Shown one piece after another: positions 9,972-19,141 of a stretch of 64,000 nt of DNA. Location of the stretch: the NCBI GenBank assembly GCA_963743285.1, contig CAVUPF010000003.1:1-64000 (forward strand). The letters run 5' to 3'. This DNA is from CAVUPF01 sp963743285. Its GTDB lineage: Bacteria > Actinomycetota > Thermoleophilia > Solirubrobacterales > 70-9. Under the pieces are notes generated by a model. The model did not search any database and was not told the origin of the DNA. It saw nothing but the letters and a program-made list of their open reading frames with translations. How positions within the stretch are numbered: position 1 is the stretch's first letter; every line of letters begins with the position of its first letter. The translations under genes were made by a program, and so were the position numbers.

Positions 9972-12900
9972 GTGATAGGCGATAGGAGCAGGGGCCTGGG
10001 GATTCCGGTCAGCTCGACACAGAGAGGATGGTCGGTAGGGCTCAGGGTGATCGCACGATCGGACTCCTCGGCTTCCTCGCGGCGCGCTCGCCGGGCCCTC
10101 GTCAGTGTCGTCGGGCTATGCACTTCGCTCCTCATGCTGCTCGTCGGGGCTTCTCCCGCCTTCGCCGAACGCACCTACGAATCTCAGCTCACCGGCTTCG
10201 GCAATCCGGAGTCGATTGCAATCGACGGCCACAACAACGTCTGGATCGACGATGGCGGAGCGATCAAGGAGTATGAACCGTTTCCCGCGGCCGGGAAGAT
10301 CGGTGAACACGGTCTCGGTTACATTCTCAGCATTGCTCTCGACGACTCAACGGAAACCTTTTATGCGGCCAATTCGGGCCCGGTCAACGTCGAATCTTTC
10401 GAAATCGCAAACAACTTCGCCTCCAAAGAAACTTGGGACACGGAAAACGGATGCGGCTACGATTACGTCGCAGTCGACAACTCAGCTGACGCCGCCAGTG
10501 GGCGCGTCTACGTCGCGCGAAGCTGTGAAGGCCCTCAACACATCCAGGCGCTGCAAGGGCACGACGAAGAATCGCCCTTCTCCGGCTCGGCAAGCTACAT
10601 CAGTGGGAACGAGATCACCGGCACGCCCGGCGGGGCAATCGGCGACATCGGTGGAATCGCGACCGACGCCGAAGGCAACTTCTACGTCATCGACCGCTCT
10701 AGCAACCAGGTCGATGAGTTCAACTCCGAAGGCTATTTCACCCACGCCTACACTGGCAAAGGGGGGGCTGGAGAACCCAGTTTCAGCAGCATCAGCGGTG
10801 TAGCTATCGATCCGACCAACGGCAACGTCCTGATCGTCGACGCCGGAAACGATGTCGTCGATGAATTCGAACCAGAAGGCGCTCTCCTCGGCCAAATCGC
10901 CGGGACCTCTCCAAGTGAACCCTTCACCCAACTGAACGGCGGAATCGCCGTGAACTCCGCAGGTTATCTCTACATTGGCGTAGGCGGAGTGGTCGACGTC
11001 TTCACGCCCGCCCTCGTCCTGCCCAAGGTCGCCTATGGCCCTGTGCAGAACCCCACCCATACCTCCGGCACGATCAACGCCACCGTCGACCCCAACGAAG
11101 GGGGCGACGTCACGGCCTGCCACTTCGAATACGGCACCAACACAGAATACAGCCTCGGCAGCATCCCCTGCTCCCCCAATCCCGCCTCTAGCCCGCCCAG
11201 CTCTTACTTCTCTGAACCGACTGAAGTTACTGCAGAACTCTCTGGCCTCACCTCCGAGACCACCTATCACTACCGCGTGGTGGTTAGCAACGCGAGCGGG
11301 CATACGAAGCTGGGAGCCGATCAGACTTACACCCCGCATTCGGTGACCGGCATCGGCACCGACTCCCCAACGGACATCGAACCAACTAGTGCGACCCTGA
11401 ACGGCTCCTTCGTCGGCAACGGTGAAGGGACGCGCTACTACTTCGAATGGGGGACCGACACATCCTACGGACACACCACCGCCGTCCCCCCCGGGGTCAG
11501 CGCCGGCTCACCCTCCGGACCAGGCCCTACCTCCGTCTCCTTCGACCTCACCGGCCTGATCCCAGTCACCACCTATCACTACCGGATAGTCGCCAGCAAT
11601 GGGGTTGGCAGCTCAGTCGGTGAAGACCGGACGTTTTCGACGCCAGCCGGGCCACCGGTAGTTGCTGAGTCGGTTACCGACGTACACTCCGACAGCGCCC
11701 TGATCCGTGCCCATATCGACGCCAGCGGGGGCGGCGACACCACCTATCACTTCGAATACGGCACGGCCGCATGCTCAGTCAACCCCGACCCCTGCACAAG
11801 TGTCCCGACCCCCAACGCCGATGCCGGCTCCGGGCTGAGCGACCAGAGCGCTCAACTCTACGGCCTGACGGCTGGGACGGTTTATCACTTCCGCGTCGTT
11901 GCGGAAAATTCCCTCGGCACCACCGAAGGCCCAGATCGTACCTTCACCACCTTTCCTTTCACACCAATCGAAGACCATTGCCCAAACGCCCATGTGCGCC
12001 AGCAGACGGGTGCCGCCCTGCTTTTTGATTGTCGGGCCTACGAGCTCGTCTCCGCCGCCAACACCGGCGGCTACAGCGTCGAGTCCGATCTCGCCGAAGG
12101 CCAAACGCCCTTCGGCGGTTACCCGCTCGCGTCGGGCGCCTCCGGCCCCTCGCGGGTCCTCTACGGCGTCCACGATGGGGGCATTCCCGGCACCGAGCAG
12201 TCCACCAATGACGGCGTGGACCCCTACGTCGCGACCCGCGGTGAAACAGGCTGGAGCACCGAATACGTCGGCATCCCGGCCAACGGCACCCCATCGGCAG
12301 TGCCCTTCGGCTCACCCCTCGCCGAAGCAGACGCGAGCCTTGACGCCTTCGCCTTCGCCGGCGCAGACCTCTGCAGCCCCTGCTTTGGTAGCGGCATCGA
12401 AACGGGGATGCCGCTCCACCTGCCTGACGGAAGCTTGGTCCAGGGGATGGCCGGCTCGATCGAACCGGGCCCGGGTGCCAAGCCCGACGGCTACATAGCC
12501 AAGTACTTCTCCACCAACGGCGAACACTTCGTCTTCGGCTCGACCTCGCAGTTCGGGGCCGGCGGCAACGTAAACGGTGACGTGTCGATCTATGACAGGA
12601 ACCTGAGGACCGGGGAAACCCACGTCGTCTCCAATACCCCCAACGGCGAAGACTCCCCCCAAAGCCTTCCCTGCCTGCAGGGGGCCGGCAAGTGCAACTC
12701 AACCGAAGGCGACGCCAACGGGATCGCCGAGCTCGACATCTCAAAGAACGGCTCACGCATCATCGTCGCCCAGAAGGTCTCAACCGACGCTGAAGGCAAC
12801 GTCTACTGGCACCCCTACATGAACATCGGCGACTCAGTCCGCACGACCGACCTCGCCCCCGGCACAACGCACGGTGTCCTCATTGACGGGATGACCGAAG

Positions 12901-14075
12901 ACGGCTCCAAGGTCTTCTTCACCACCAAGGACAAGTTGCTTGCTGGCGATACCGACGAAAGCGCCGACATCTACGAGGCGGAAGTCTCCGAAGGAGGCGC
13001 GCTCACGCTGCATCTGATCTCCACCGGGCCCAACGGCCCCAGCAACTCGGATTCCTGTGACCCGGTGTCCAATGAAGACCGCACCCACTGGAATACGGTC
13101 GGCTCTGCGGCCAACTGCGACGCCGTGGCAATCGCTGGCGGAGGGGGAGTCGCCGCAACCGACGGCACGGTCTACTTCCTCTCACCCGAGCAGCTCGACG
13201 GCTTATCAAACGGCACCGAAAACGAGCCCAACCTGTACGTCTCTCTCCCGGGCTCCGCCCCGAATTTCATCGCAACGCTTTCCCCCAATGACCCTGTCGT
13301 TCTCGACGCTGTGAAAGAAGCCGGGACCCGCAGGACAGCCGACTTCCAGGTCGCCCCGAGCGGTGAATTTGCGGCTTTCACCTCGACCCAGCAGCTGGGC
13401 GAATACAACAACGCGGGCTACTTGGAGGTCTACCGCTATGACGCCGCCACCGAAGCGCTCAACTGCGCATCCTGCGATCCCACCAGCGCCGAAGCCACCG
13501 GCAACGCCACGCTCGCTGCAGATGGCCTCAGCCTGACCGACGATGGCCGCGTCTTCTTCAACTCGACCGACGCACTTTCTCCCCGCGACCTCGACGAAAA
13601 GGAAGATGCATACGAGTGGGAGGAAGACGGCTTTGAATTTGAACACGGACTGACCAGCTGTAAGACACACGGCGGCTGCGTGGACCTGGTATCGACCGGT
13701 ACCAATCGTTTTGACTCGAGCCTGCTTGGGGTCAGCGCCGACGGCACCGACGCTTACTTCTTCACGCGCGACACCCTTGTACCCCAAGACCAGAACGGAG
13801 ATTTGGTCAAGCTATACGACGCCCGCGAGCTTGGGGGCTTCCCGTACACGCCGCCCCAACCTCTGTGTGCGGCGTCTGATGAGTGTCACGGGCCGGGTAC
13901 GCCGCCGCCGGGACCGGCAAATATCGAGAGTACCTCCACTGCGGGTATCGGAGACGTTGCTCCGAGGGCGAACTGCAGGACGGGCTTCGTCAAAAGGCGC
14001 GGCAAGTGCGTAAAAAGACCACACCACCGTCGCCGCAGACGCCGTCATAAGACAACCCGCGACAAGCATGGCTGA
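9972..14075 (+). CDS. Secreted NHL/FN3-like/beta-propeller protein (module copy 2)
   Basis: An intact 1,367-residue protein. An arginine-rich N-terminus and hydrophobic segment end in Ala-Phe-Ala near residue 66 (signal peptide). NHL-like repeats follow to about residue 345, then three FN3-like repeats (about 350-660; TTYHYRVV, TTYHYRIVASNGVG and VYHFRVVAENSLG). A conserved cysteine block near 669 (HCPNAHVRQQTG, DCRAYELVS) precedes a second beta-propeller-like half with phrases such as SADGTDAYFFTRDTLVPQDQ. The C-terminus has CAASDECHGPG and then an Arg/His/Lys-rich tail. GTG 9972 directly follows the preceding stop; an inner GTG at 10047 is possible. Architecture and order match the gene at 3331-7162, including the partner that follows. 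The family is common in Thermoleophilia; its function is not established to my knowledge. Confidence 0.85.
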   Translation: MIGDRSRGLGIPVSSTQRGWSVGLRVIARSDSSASSRRARRALVSVVGLCTSLLMLLVGASPAFAERTYESQLTGFGNPESIAIDGHNNVWIDDGGAIKEYEPFPAAGKIGEHGLGYILSIALDDSTETFYAANSGPVNVESFEIANNFASKETWDTENGCGYDYVAVDNSADAASGRVYVARSCEGPQHIQALQGHDEESPFSGSASYISGNEITGTPGGAIGDIGGIATDAEGNFYVIDRSSNQVDEFNSEGYFTHAYTGKGGAGEPSFSSISGVAIDPTNGNVLIVDAGNDVVDEFEPEGALLGQIAGTSPSEPFTQLNGGIAVNSAGYLYIGVGGVVDVFTPALVLPKVAYGPVQNPTHTSGTINATVDPNEGGDVTACHFEYGTNTEYSLGSIPCSPNPASSPPSSYFSEPTEVTAELSGLTSETTYHYRVVVSNASGHTKLGADQTYTPHSVTGIGTDSPTDIEPTSATLNGSFVGNGEGTRYYFEWGTDTSYGHTTAVPPGVSAGSPSGPGPTSVSFDLTGLIPVTTYHYRIVASNGVGSSVGEDRTFSTPAGPPVVAESVTDVHSDSALIRAHIDASGGGDTTYHFEYGTAACSVNPDPCTSVPTPNADAGSGLSDQSAQLYGLTAGTVYHFRVVAENSLGTTEGPDRTFTTFPFTPIEDHCPNAHVRQQTGAALLFDCRAYELVSAANTGGYSVESDLAEGQTPFGGYPLASGASGPSRVLYGVHDGGIPGTEQSTNDGVDPYVATRGETGWSTEYVGIPANGTPSAVPFGSPLAEADASLDAFAFAGADLCSPCFGSGIETGMPLHLPDGSLVQGMAGSIEPGPGAKPDGYIAKYFSTNGEHFVFGSTSQFGAGGNVNGDVSIYDRNLRTGETHVVSNTPNGEDSPQSLPCLQGAGKCNSTEGDANGIAELDISKNGSRIIVAQKVSTDAEGNVYWHPYMNIGDSVRTTDLAPGTTHGVLIDGMTEDGSKVFFTTKDKLLAGDTDESADIYEAEVSEGGALTLHLISTGPNGPSNSDSCDPVSNEDRTHWNTVGSAANCDAVAIAGGGGVAATDGTVYFLSPEQLDGLSNGTENEPNLYVSLPGSAPNFIATLSPNDPVVLDAVKEAGTRRTADFQVAPSGEFAAFTSTQQLGEYNNAGYLEVYRYDAATEALNCASCDPTSAEATGNATLAADGLSLTDDGRVFFNSTDALSPRDLDEKEDAYEWEEDGFEFEHGLTSCKTHGGCVDLVSTGTNRFDSSLLGVSADGTDAYFFTRDTLVPQDQNGDLVKLYDARELGGFPYTPPQPLCAASDECHGPGTPPPGPANIESTSTAGIGDVAPRANCRTGFVKRRGKCVKRPHHRRRRRRHKTTRDKHG

Positions 14076-16890
14076 GCTCAGGAAAATGCACAGGCAAATC
14101 GTCAAAAGCAGCTCAACCCCGGACACCTCGGTGCCAGCTGCGCCTCTGCGTGCTCTGCACACCGTGCTCGCCAGTGTCGGGTGCCTGCTCGCTGCCTTAC
14201 TGCTCGCCGCCCCTGCACAGGCCAATGAGGGGATCGCGTCATTCACGACGACTGCCTCTACGCCTCAGGTGGGTTCTCACCCCGACCTCGAGACCTCCTT
14301 TGAACTCGAAAGCCCTGGTGCCCCCGAAGTTGCCCGGAACGTAATCTTCAACGCACCGACCGGGGTGTTTGGCAACTCCAACGCCATTACCCAGTGCGCC
14401 TCGGTTGCCTTCGCGCTGGACGAATGCCCGTCCAGCTCCCAGGCCGGTCTGATCACAATCCACGCCAACTACGAAGGTAATCCAGACCAGCTGCTCGGCA
14501 CCGCGCCGCTCTATGACCTTGTGGCGGGAGCCGAACAGACCGCCCTCTTTTCTTTCATCGTGCCAGGTCTGAACATTCCAATCGACATCCCGGTGGCGGT
14601 CCGTACTAGTTCTGACTATGGCCTTCGCTTCACTGTTCAGGACATCAGCCAGATGATTCCACTGGCCAGCGCTGATCTGACCTTCTGGGGATTCCCCGCC
14701 GAAGAAACCCATAACGCCCAGCGCTTTCCAAAGGGCTCCCCCGGTAACCCCGCCGGCTGCGCGGACCTTGCCGACACAAGCTGCATCGTGACTCCGACCG
14801 CAGCCGGCATCACTGTTCATCCGCTCACCGACAATCCGACAACTTGCACCGGGGAAGCGCTGAGGACGACCTTAGAAGTCCAGAGTTACCGGGACCCCGA
14901 ACAGCCCTCTGAAGCGGAAGCCAGTTACCCAGCTACCACGGAATGTGAAGACGAGACCTTCAACCCGGTCCTCTTCGCCAGCCCCACCACCGAAGAGACG
15001 GACTCGGCATCCGGCCTCAATATCGAGTTGAGTGACCCCCTGCCTCTAGGCTACGCCGCCACCCCCTCAGAGATCAGATCCGCCGCAGTGATGTTGCCAC
15101 CCGGCTTCACGATCAACCCCGATGCCGCCGACGGGCAAAGCGACTGTAGCGACCTGCAGGCCAACTTCAAATCAGAAGGCCCCGCCGAATGCCCTGACAA
15201 CGCCAAGATCGGCACCTTCTCGATCGGCTCGCCGAGCCTCAACGGTCGCCTCGAAGGCTCCGTCTACCTCGGAGAACCAGAACCCGGAAACCAGTACCGC
15301 CTCTTCCTGTTCGCCTCTGGGTTCGGGATCAATGCGAAGCTTGTCGGCTCCGTTAAACCCAACCCCGAAACCGGTCAGGTCACCGCATATTTCGAAAACC
15401 TGCCGCAGGTGCCCTTCAGTGATTTCCAGCTTCACCTATTCGCCGGCGAACGGGCGCTGATGGCAACCCCGATCGCCTGCACGATCTACACTGTCAAGGC
15501 CGATTTCTTCCCTTGGAATGCCTCACAGCCCGAAGTTGCCTCCAGTCAAGTCTTCGGCCTTAGTTCCGGGCCCTATGGCAGCGAATGCCCGGGTCAGATC
15601 CGCCTTTTCCATCCAACGCTGGAAGCCGGAACCAAGAACGCGACCGCTGGCGCCTTCAGCGCCTTTACCCTGAAGCTCAACCGCGAAGACGGCGATCAGG
15701 ACCTCGGCAAGCTGAACTTCACGATGCCGCCGGGTCTGACGGCGAACCTTAACGGCGTCACCTACTGCCCAGAAGCCGACATCCTCCAGGCGGCCAAGAC
15801 CCTGGGCCGCACCGAGCAGGCCGAGCCGAGTTGCCCGGCGAGTGCTGAAATCGGCACCTCCAACGTTGCTGCCGGACCGGGATCGCATCCGTTCCACGCG
15901 GTCGGCAAGATCTACCTGGCGGGCCCCTTCCAGGGCGCTCCCCTCAGCCTCGCGGCGATCACCCCTGCCCTCGCCGGTCCCTACGACTACGGCACCGTCG
16001 TCGTCCGCGTCGCCCTCCACATCGACCCCACCGACGCCCACGTGATTGCCGACTCCGAAACGGTGCCGGAGATCATCGGCGGCATCCCACTACGGCTGCG
16101 GGAAATCGAGGTCAGCATCAACCGGCCGAACTTCATGATCAACCCGACCAACTGCTCACCGTTCTCGGTCGCCTCGGAAGGGATCGGCAACGAAGGGACT
16201 CCGGCCAGCTTCAGCAGCTATTTCCAAGCTGCTAATTGCGCCTCGCTCAACTTCACCCCGAAGCTGACGATCACCCAGCTCGGCGGCCGCAAGTCAACCC
16301 AGCGCGGCAAGGAGCCGAGCCTGCAGTTCAACCTCAACACCACCCCTGGCGACGCCAACATCAAATCGGTGGCGGTAACCCTGCCGAGGGCCTTTGAGAT
16401 CGACCAGGAACACCTCGGCAACCTCTGCGACAAAACCGAACTGAATGCCGATCAGTGCAGGGGTAAGGCGGCGATCGGCACGGTGGTCGACGAAACCCCC
16501 CTCCTCGAACACCCCCTCGAAGGCAACGCCTACGCGGTCACCGGCCTCGGCGGTGGCGTCCTGCCCCACGTCGTCTTCATCCTCGGCGGCCAGGTGACGG
16601 TGATGCCGGAGGGCGAATCGAAGACGGTCAACGGAGGGGAGCTGAAGACGACGATCCCCGTCGTCCCAGACGTGCCGATCGGCCACTTCCGCCTCAGCCT
16701 CTACGGCGGCAAGCGGGGCTACCTGGCAAACACCGAAGACCTCTGCTCCTCCGCGATCACCTCGACGGTCGAAATCGAGGCCCAAAACGGCAAGAGTCTC
16801 ACCCAGCAGGTGAAGGCGAAGACCGCCTGCAAGGCCAAGCACAAGCTAAAGCGCCACAGAGCCCGCCACCACAAGCGCGCCCGCCGCTGA
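14068..16890 (+). CDS. Secreted ~940-residue protein of unknown function (module copy 2)
   Basis: An intact 940-residue protein whose ATG overlaps the end of the preceding gene by eight bases, implying translational coupling. The signal peptide is VLASVGCLLAALLLAAPAQA, cleaved near residue 52. It parallels the protein at 7191-9971 block by block: YLGEPEPGNQYRLFLFASGF, KIYLAGPFQGAPLSLAAITP, GGIPLRLREIEVSINRP, and a terminal GGKRGYLANTEDLC. Conserved cysteines suggest disulfide-stabilised extracellular beta domains. The last 20 residues are almost all Lys, Arg and His. No catalytic motif is visible. Pairing with the NHL/FN3 protein is kept in both module copies, so the two products probably work together. 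Confidence 0.85.
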   Translation: MAELRKMHRQIVKSSSTPDTSVPAAPLRALHTVLASVGCLLAALLLAAPAQANEGIASFTTTASTPQVGSHPDLETSFELESPGAPEVARNVIFNAPTGVFGNSNAITQCASVAFALDECPSSSQAGLITIHANYEGNPDQLLGTAPLYDLVAGAEQTALFSFIVPGLNIPIDIPVAVRTSSDYGLRFTVQDISQMIPLASADLTFWGFPAEETHNAQRFPKGSPGNPAGCADLADTSCIVTPTAAGITVHPLTDNPTTCTGEALRTTLEVQSYRDPEQPSEAEASYPATTECEDETFNPVLFASPTTEETDSASGLNIELSDPLPLGYAATPSEIRSAAVMLPPGFTINPDAADGQSDCSDLQANFKSEGPAECPDNAKIGTFSIGSPSLNGRLEGSVYLGEPEPGNQYRLFLFASGFGINAKLVGSVKPNPETGQVTAYFENLPQVPFSDFQLHLFAGERALMATPIACTIYTVKADFFPWNASQPEVASSQVFGLSSGPYGSECPGQIRLFHPTLEAGTKNATAGAFSAFTLKLNREDGDQDLGKLNFTMPPGLTANLNGVTYCPEADILQAAKTLGRTEQAEPSCPASAEIGTSNVAAGPGSHPFHAVGKIYLAGPFQGAPLSLAAITPALAGPYDYGTVVVRVALHIDPTDAHVIADSETVPEIIGGIPLRLREIEVSINRPNFMINPTNCSPFSVASEGIGNEGTPASFSSYFQAANCASLNFTPKLTITQLGGRKSTQRGKEPSLQFNLNTTPGDANIKSVAVTLPRAFEIDQEHLGNLCDKTELNADQCRGKAAIGTVVDETPLLEHPLEGNAYAVTGLGGGVLPHVVFILGGQVTVMPEGESKTVNGGELKTTIPVVPDVPIGHFRLSLYGGKRGYLANTEDLCSSAITSTVEIEAQNGKSLTQQVKAKTACKAKHKLKRHRARHHKRARR

Positions 16891-16920
16891 GCCCCACCAG
16901 CCACTACCGAGGAGAGAGAC

Positions 16921-17565
16921 ATGGATCAAGGACAAAGAAAGCGCCGGATTCCGGTGCCCTCACCGGCGATGGCGGTAGCCATAACCGCCCTGGTGGTCGC
17001 CCTCTCAGGCTCCGCCTATGCGGCCCTCCAGGTCCCCCCCAACAGCGTCGGCGCCCGCCAGCTAAAGGCCAAGGCGGTCACCGGCGGCAAGATCGCCAAC
17101 GCAGCGGTAAGCGGCGGCAAGATCGCCGAAGAAACGATCACCGGCGCCAACATCAAACTCTCCGAGCTCGGCACCGTCCCGCAGGCAGCAAACGCGACCA
17201 ACGCCGCAAACGCCGCCGCCGTAAACGGCCACTCGGCCTCCTGTCCCGCAGCGACCACCCTGATCAGGGGCCTTTGCTATGACACTCACTCAAACCCGGT
17301 CGCCAACAACCTCGAAGAAGCAGCCGAAGCCTGTGCTGCAAAGGGCGGCTACCTGCCGACCCCGATGCAGATCTACTCGACCAGAGACGTCCTTTACCTG
17401 GGCACCGGCACCGAACCCTCCCAGCACCAATACACCGACGATCTCTACTCCAACACGACCGGCGGCTCCTACCGGACGATCATCGTCGACGGGGTCGGCT
17501 CGCCCGAGGAATACGAACCGACCCAGCCCTCGGCCTACTACTGCGTTTATCCGTTGGTGCGCTAG
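16921..17565 (+). CDS. Small secreted protein with SVGARQLK-type repeats
   Basis: A 214-residue protein. A short basic N-terminus is followed by a hydrophobic export segment (MAVAITALVVALSGSAYA). Short repeats then run with the pattern V-G-A-R-Q-L-K, A-V-x-x-G-K-I, T-I-x-x-A-N-I (about residues 40-80), and a C-terminal domain has four cysteines. This repeat type is widespread in secreted proteins of Thermoleophilia; I know of no defined function. A GGAGAGAG ribosome site stands just before ATG 16921, 30 bases after the preceding stop. The gene therefore closes the secreted-protein run and is followed by a strong hairpin at 17583-17619. The Cys-containing C-terminal part (DTHSNPVANNLEEAAEAC) has no family assignment. 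Confidence 0.75.
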   Translation: MDQGQRKRRIPVPSPAMAVAITALVVALSGSAYAALQVPPNSVGARQLKAKAVTGGKIANAAVSGGKIAEETITGANIKLSELGTVPQAANATNAANAAAVNGHSASCPAATTLIRGLCYDTHSNPVANNLEEAAEACAAKGGYLPTPMQIYSTRDVLYLGTGTEPSQHQYTDDLYSNTTGGSYRTIIVDGVGSPEEYEPTQPSAYYCVYPLVR

Positions 17566-17582
17566 GGCGCGAGAATGCAAGA

Positions 17583-17619
17583 AGACCGAAGTGGCCGGCG
17601 AGAGCCGCCACTTCGGTCT
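17583..17619 (+). terminator. Strong hairpin ending the secreted-protein operon
   Basis: AGACCGAAGTGG pairs with CCACTTCGGTCT (12 bp), continued by CGGC/GCCG after one bulged C and capped by a GAGA tetraloop. No T-run follows, so this fits the U-tail-free hairpins often proposed as actinobacterial terminators. It begins 18 bases after the stop of the last secreted-protein gene. Confidence 0.7.
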
Positions 17620-17642
17620 CTGAGCATCAGGGGACAATCTCA

Positions 17643-17822
17643 ATGGCGCTGCGGATCAGCTGCATCACCCCCGGCGGCAACAGCCGCGACATCGACAGCG
17701 TCGACGGGGTGGGTGGACGCTGAGCGAGGACACGGTGGTCGGGGAGATCGAGGATGGCGCCAATTACTACGTGGAAGTATGTCATGAGCGCGTAGCCGTA
17801 GTGGGCGCACTGAAGCAGTCGA
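17643..17822 (+). pseudogene. DUF3892-like small protein, frameshifted
   Basis: From ATG 17643 the frame reads MALRISCITPGG, NSRDIDSVDGVGG and then meets a stop. Shifting by one base near 17710 continues as GWTLSEDTVVGEIEDGANYY and VEVCHERVAVVGAL. Together this matches the layout of the small DUF3892 family: a 'W-x-x-S' strand, an 'I-x-x-G-x-x-Y-Y-V' strand and a final beta strand. The family function is unknown. The fragment precedes a relaxase remnant, so it may belong to the same decayed element or may simply carry a sequencing error. Confidence 0.5.
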
Positions 17823-17944
17823 CTCGACTCGACGATCCCGTCGGTCTATTTGGGGACGGAGGTGGCCTTGCCCGCCAGCGCCAGACGGGCAGCCATCCCG
17901 GCTTCGATCGAGTCGCTCTTGCCGTGCCGACGGCAGGTTTGAGC

Positions 17945-18252
17945 TCAGGGCATCACCGCCGAGACCTCGGGCATCCTCACCGGCGGCTGGCCAGACCGAC
18001 CGCGAGCACGCCCACGTCGCGCTCAGCCGCGCCCGCGAGCAGACCCAGGTCTACGTCTCGCGAGAGGACCTCGGCGAGGCGGGGATGGACACCGGTGCAA
18101 TCGAACGGCTCGGCGAGCGGTTGCGCCGCAGCGGCGCGCAGGAGGCGAGCATCGCAAGGGAGGCCGACGGGCAGGCTGTCGAGCGTCAAGCGCGGATTGA
18201 GCGCGAGATCGACCGGGACCGCGACATCGACCGCGGTCTCGGGATCGAGTAG
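17945..18252 (+). pseudogene. C-terminal remnant of a conjugative relaxase/helicase (TraA/MobF type)
   Basis: After about 17990 the frame ending at the TAG of 18250-18252 reads REHAHVALSRAREQTQVYVS, then EDLGEAGMDTGAIERLGERL and a charged tail rich in Arg/Glu. 'V-A-L-S-R-A-R-E' is the superfamily 1 helicase motif VI found at the end of TraA/TrwC-type relaxase-helicases, and the charged coiled tail is typical of their C-termini. A short upstream piece in another frame (GITAETSGILTGGWPDR) fits the same protein. Everything N-terminal to this, including the relaxase domain, is absent. I read it as a scar of an integrated conjugative element or plasmid. Confidence 0.6.
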
Positions 18253-18300
18253 CGGCGACCTCTAGATCGGATCCCCGCTAGCCGATATCCTGTACAGCAG

Positions 18301-18495
18301 ATGGCTGACGATCAGAGAGACATTCTCGCCGCCTCGATCGATGCCGAGCAGGCGGTCGACACGCCGACCGTGATCGACGCGGACGAACTGGCCAAGGCTC
18401 CTCTCGACGAGCGCTGGCGCGAGTTCTGCCTCAACGCCGAGCGCTACGTGGCCGAAACCACCAGGCCGCAGACCCGCGTTAGCCAGCCCGCTTAA
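18301..18495 (+). CDS. Small acidic hypothetical protein
   Basis: A 64-residue acidic protein (MADDQRDILAASIDAEQAVD at the N-terminus). It contains ERYVAETTRP near its C-terminus, a phrase close to QFVAETSRP in the small protein at 25202 and RFVAETAVP in the one at 52731. A TATCCT box at 18286-18291 and no clear ribosome site suggest a short or absent leader. It lies between the relaxase remnant and the toxin-antitoxin-like pair. Function unknown. Confidence 0.5.
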   Translation: MADDQRDILAASIDAEQAVDTPTVIDADELAKAPLDERWREFCLNAERYVAETTRPQTRVSQPA

Positions 18496-18641
18496 GCCTC
18501 GGGGAAAAGCGACATCCACAGATGGCTCCGCTGCGTGCCATCGGTGCTGGCCGGTCTTCACGATCCGCGCCGCTCGACCAATGTCTCACCTAAGTTGGCA
18601 AAAAGCGACGCCAAAACGCCAAGATGGCCCAACGAACCCCT

Positions 18642-18647
18642 ATACTT
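18642..18647 (+). promoter_or_regulatory. Putative -10 box (TATACT) of the antitoxin-toxin operon
   Basis: TATACT ends six bases before ATG 18654, consistent with a leaderless transcript. This favours ATG 18654 over the upstream in-frame ATG 18624, which would lie in front of the promoter box. Confidence 0.45.
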
Positions 18648-18653
18648 CGGCCG

Positions 18654-19139
18654 ATGGCACGCGGCCACAGCCCAACCGAGACCCTGGCATCTGCGCTGAT
18701 CACGCTGCGGGGAGCCGGCGACGCCGACCCCGAGATCCTGCGCGAGGCAGTCGATGCTGCAAGCGCCGAGATGGAGCAAGCCCTGGCGGCCAAGCCGCAC
18801 TTCTCCCGCACCGAGGCCGCCGAGCTCTTGCAGGTCAGCACGACGACGCTCGACAACTGGATTGCCAAGGATCTGCTGCCGCTGTGCAAGGTCCCCGACT
18901 ACAAGCGCGAGCGGGTGCCAACCGAACCTCTTCTCGCTTTGGCCACCGAGGTCAAGGAGCTGCGGCGAATGGGCCAACAGCGTGGACTCCTCGCCGAGGC
19001 CCTGGCTCGCCTCGAGCGCGAGGATCCGGCATGGGCCGAGCGCTTCGCGGAGCTCTACGGGAGAGAGGCAAAGCGGCCCTTCAACCGAGAGGACTACGTC
19101 AGCGCTGCTCCAGGTCCCGACTGGGACCCGGAGGACTGA
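18654..19139 (+). CDS. Helix-turn-helix protein, probable antitoxin
   Basis: A 161-residue acidic protein with a MerR/excisionase-like helix-turn-helix in its first half: FSRTEAAELLQVSTTTLDNW (roughly residues 51-70), followed by I-A-K-D-L-L-P and a wing. The C-terminal half is helical and charged and ends with FNREDYVSAAPGPDWDPED. It is followed after two bases by a RelE-like gene, the usual antitoxin-then-toxin order. By analogy it would bind the toxin through its C-terminal part and repress its own promoter through the helix-turn-helix. It is longer than most RelB-type antitoxins. The alternative is a regulator paired with a nuclease-like protein of other function. The mobile-element remnant just upstream fits a horizontally acquired module. 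Confidence 0.65.
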   Translation: MARGHSPTETLASALITLRGAGDADPEILREAVDAASAEMEQALAAKPHFSRTEAAELLQVSTTTLDNWIAKDLLPLCKVPDYKRERVPTEPLLALATEVKELRRMGQQRGLLAEALARLEREDPAWAERFAELYGREAKRPFNREDYVSAAPGPDWDPED

Positions 19140-19141
19140 GC

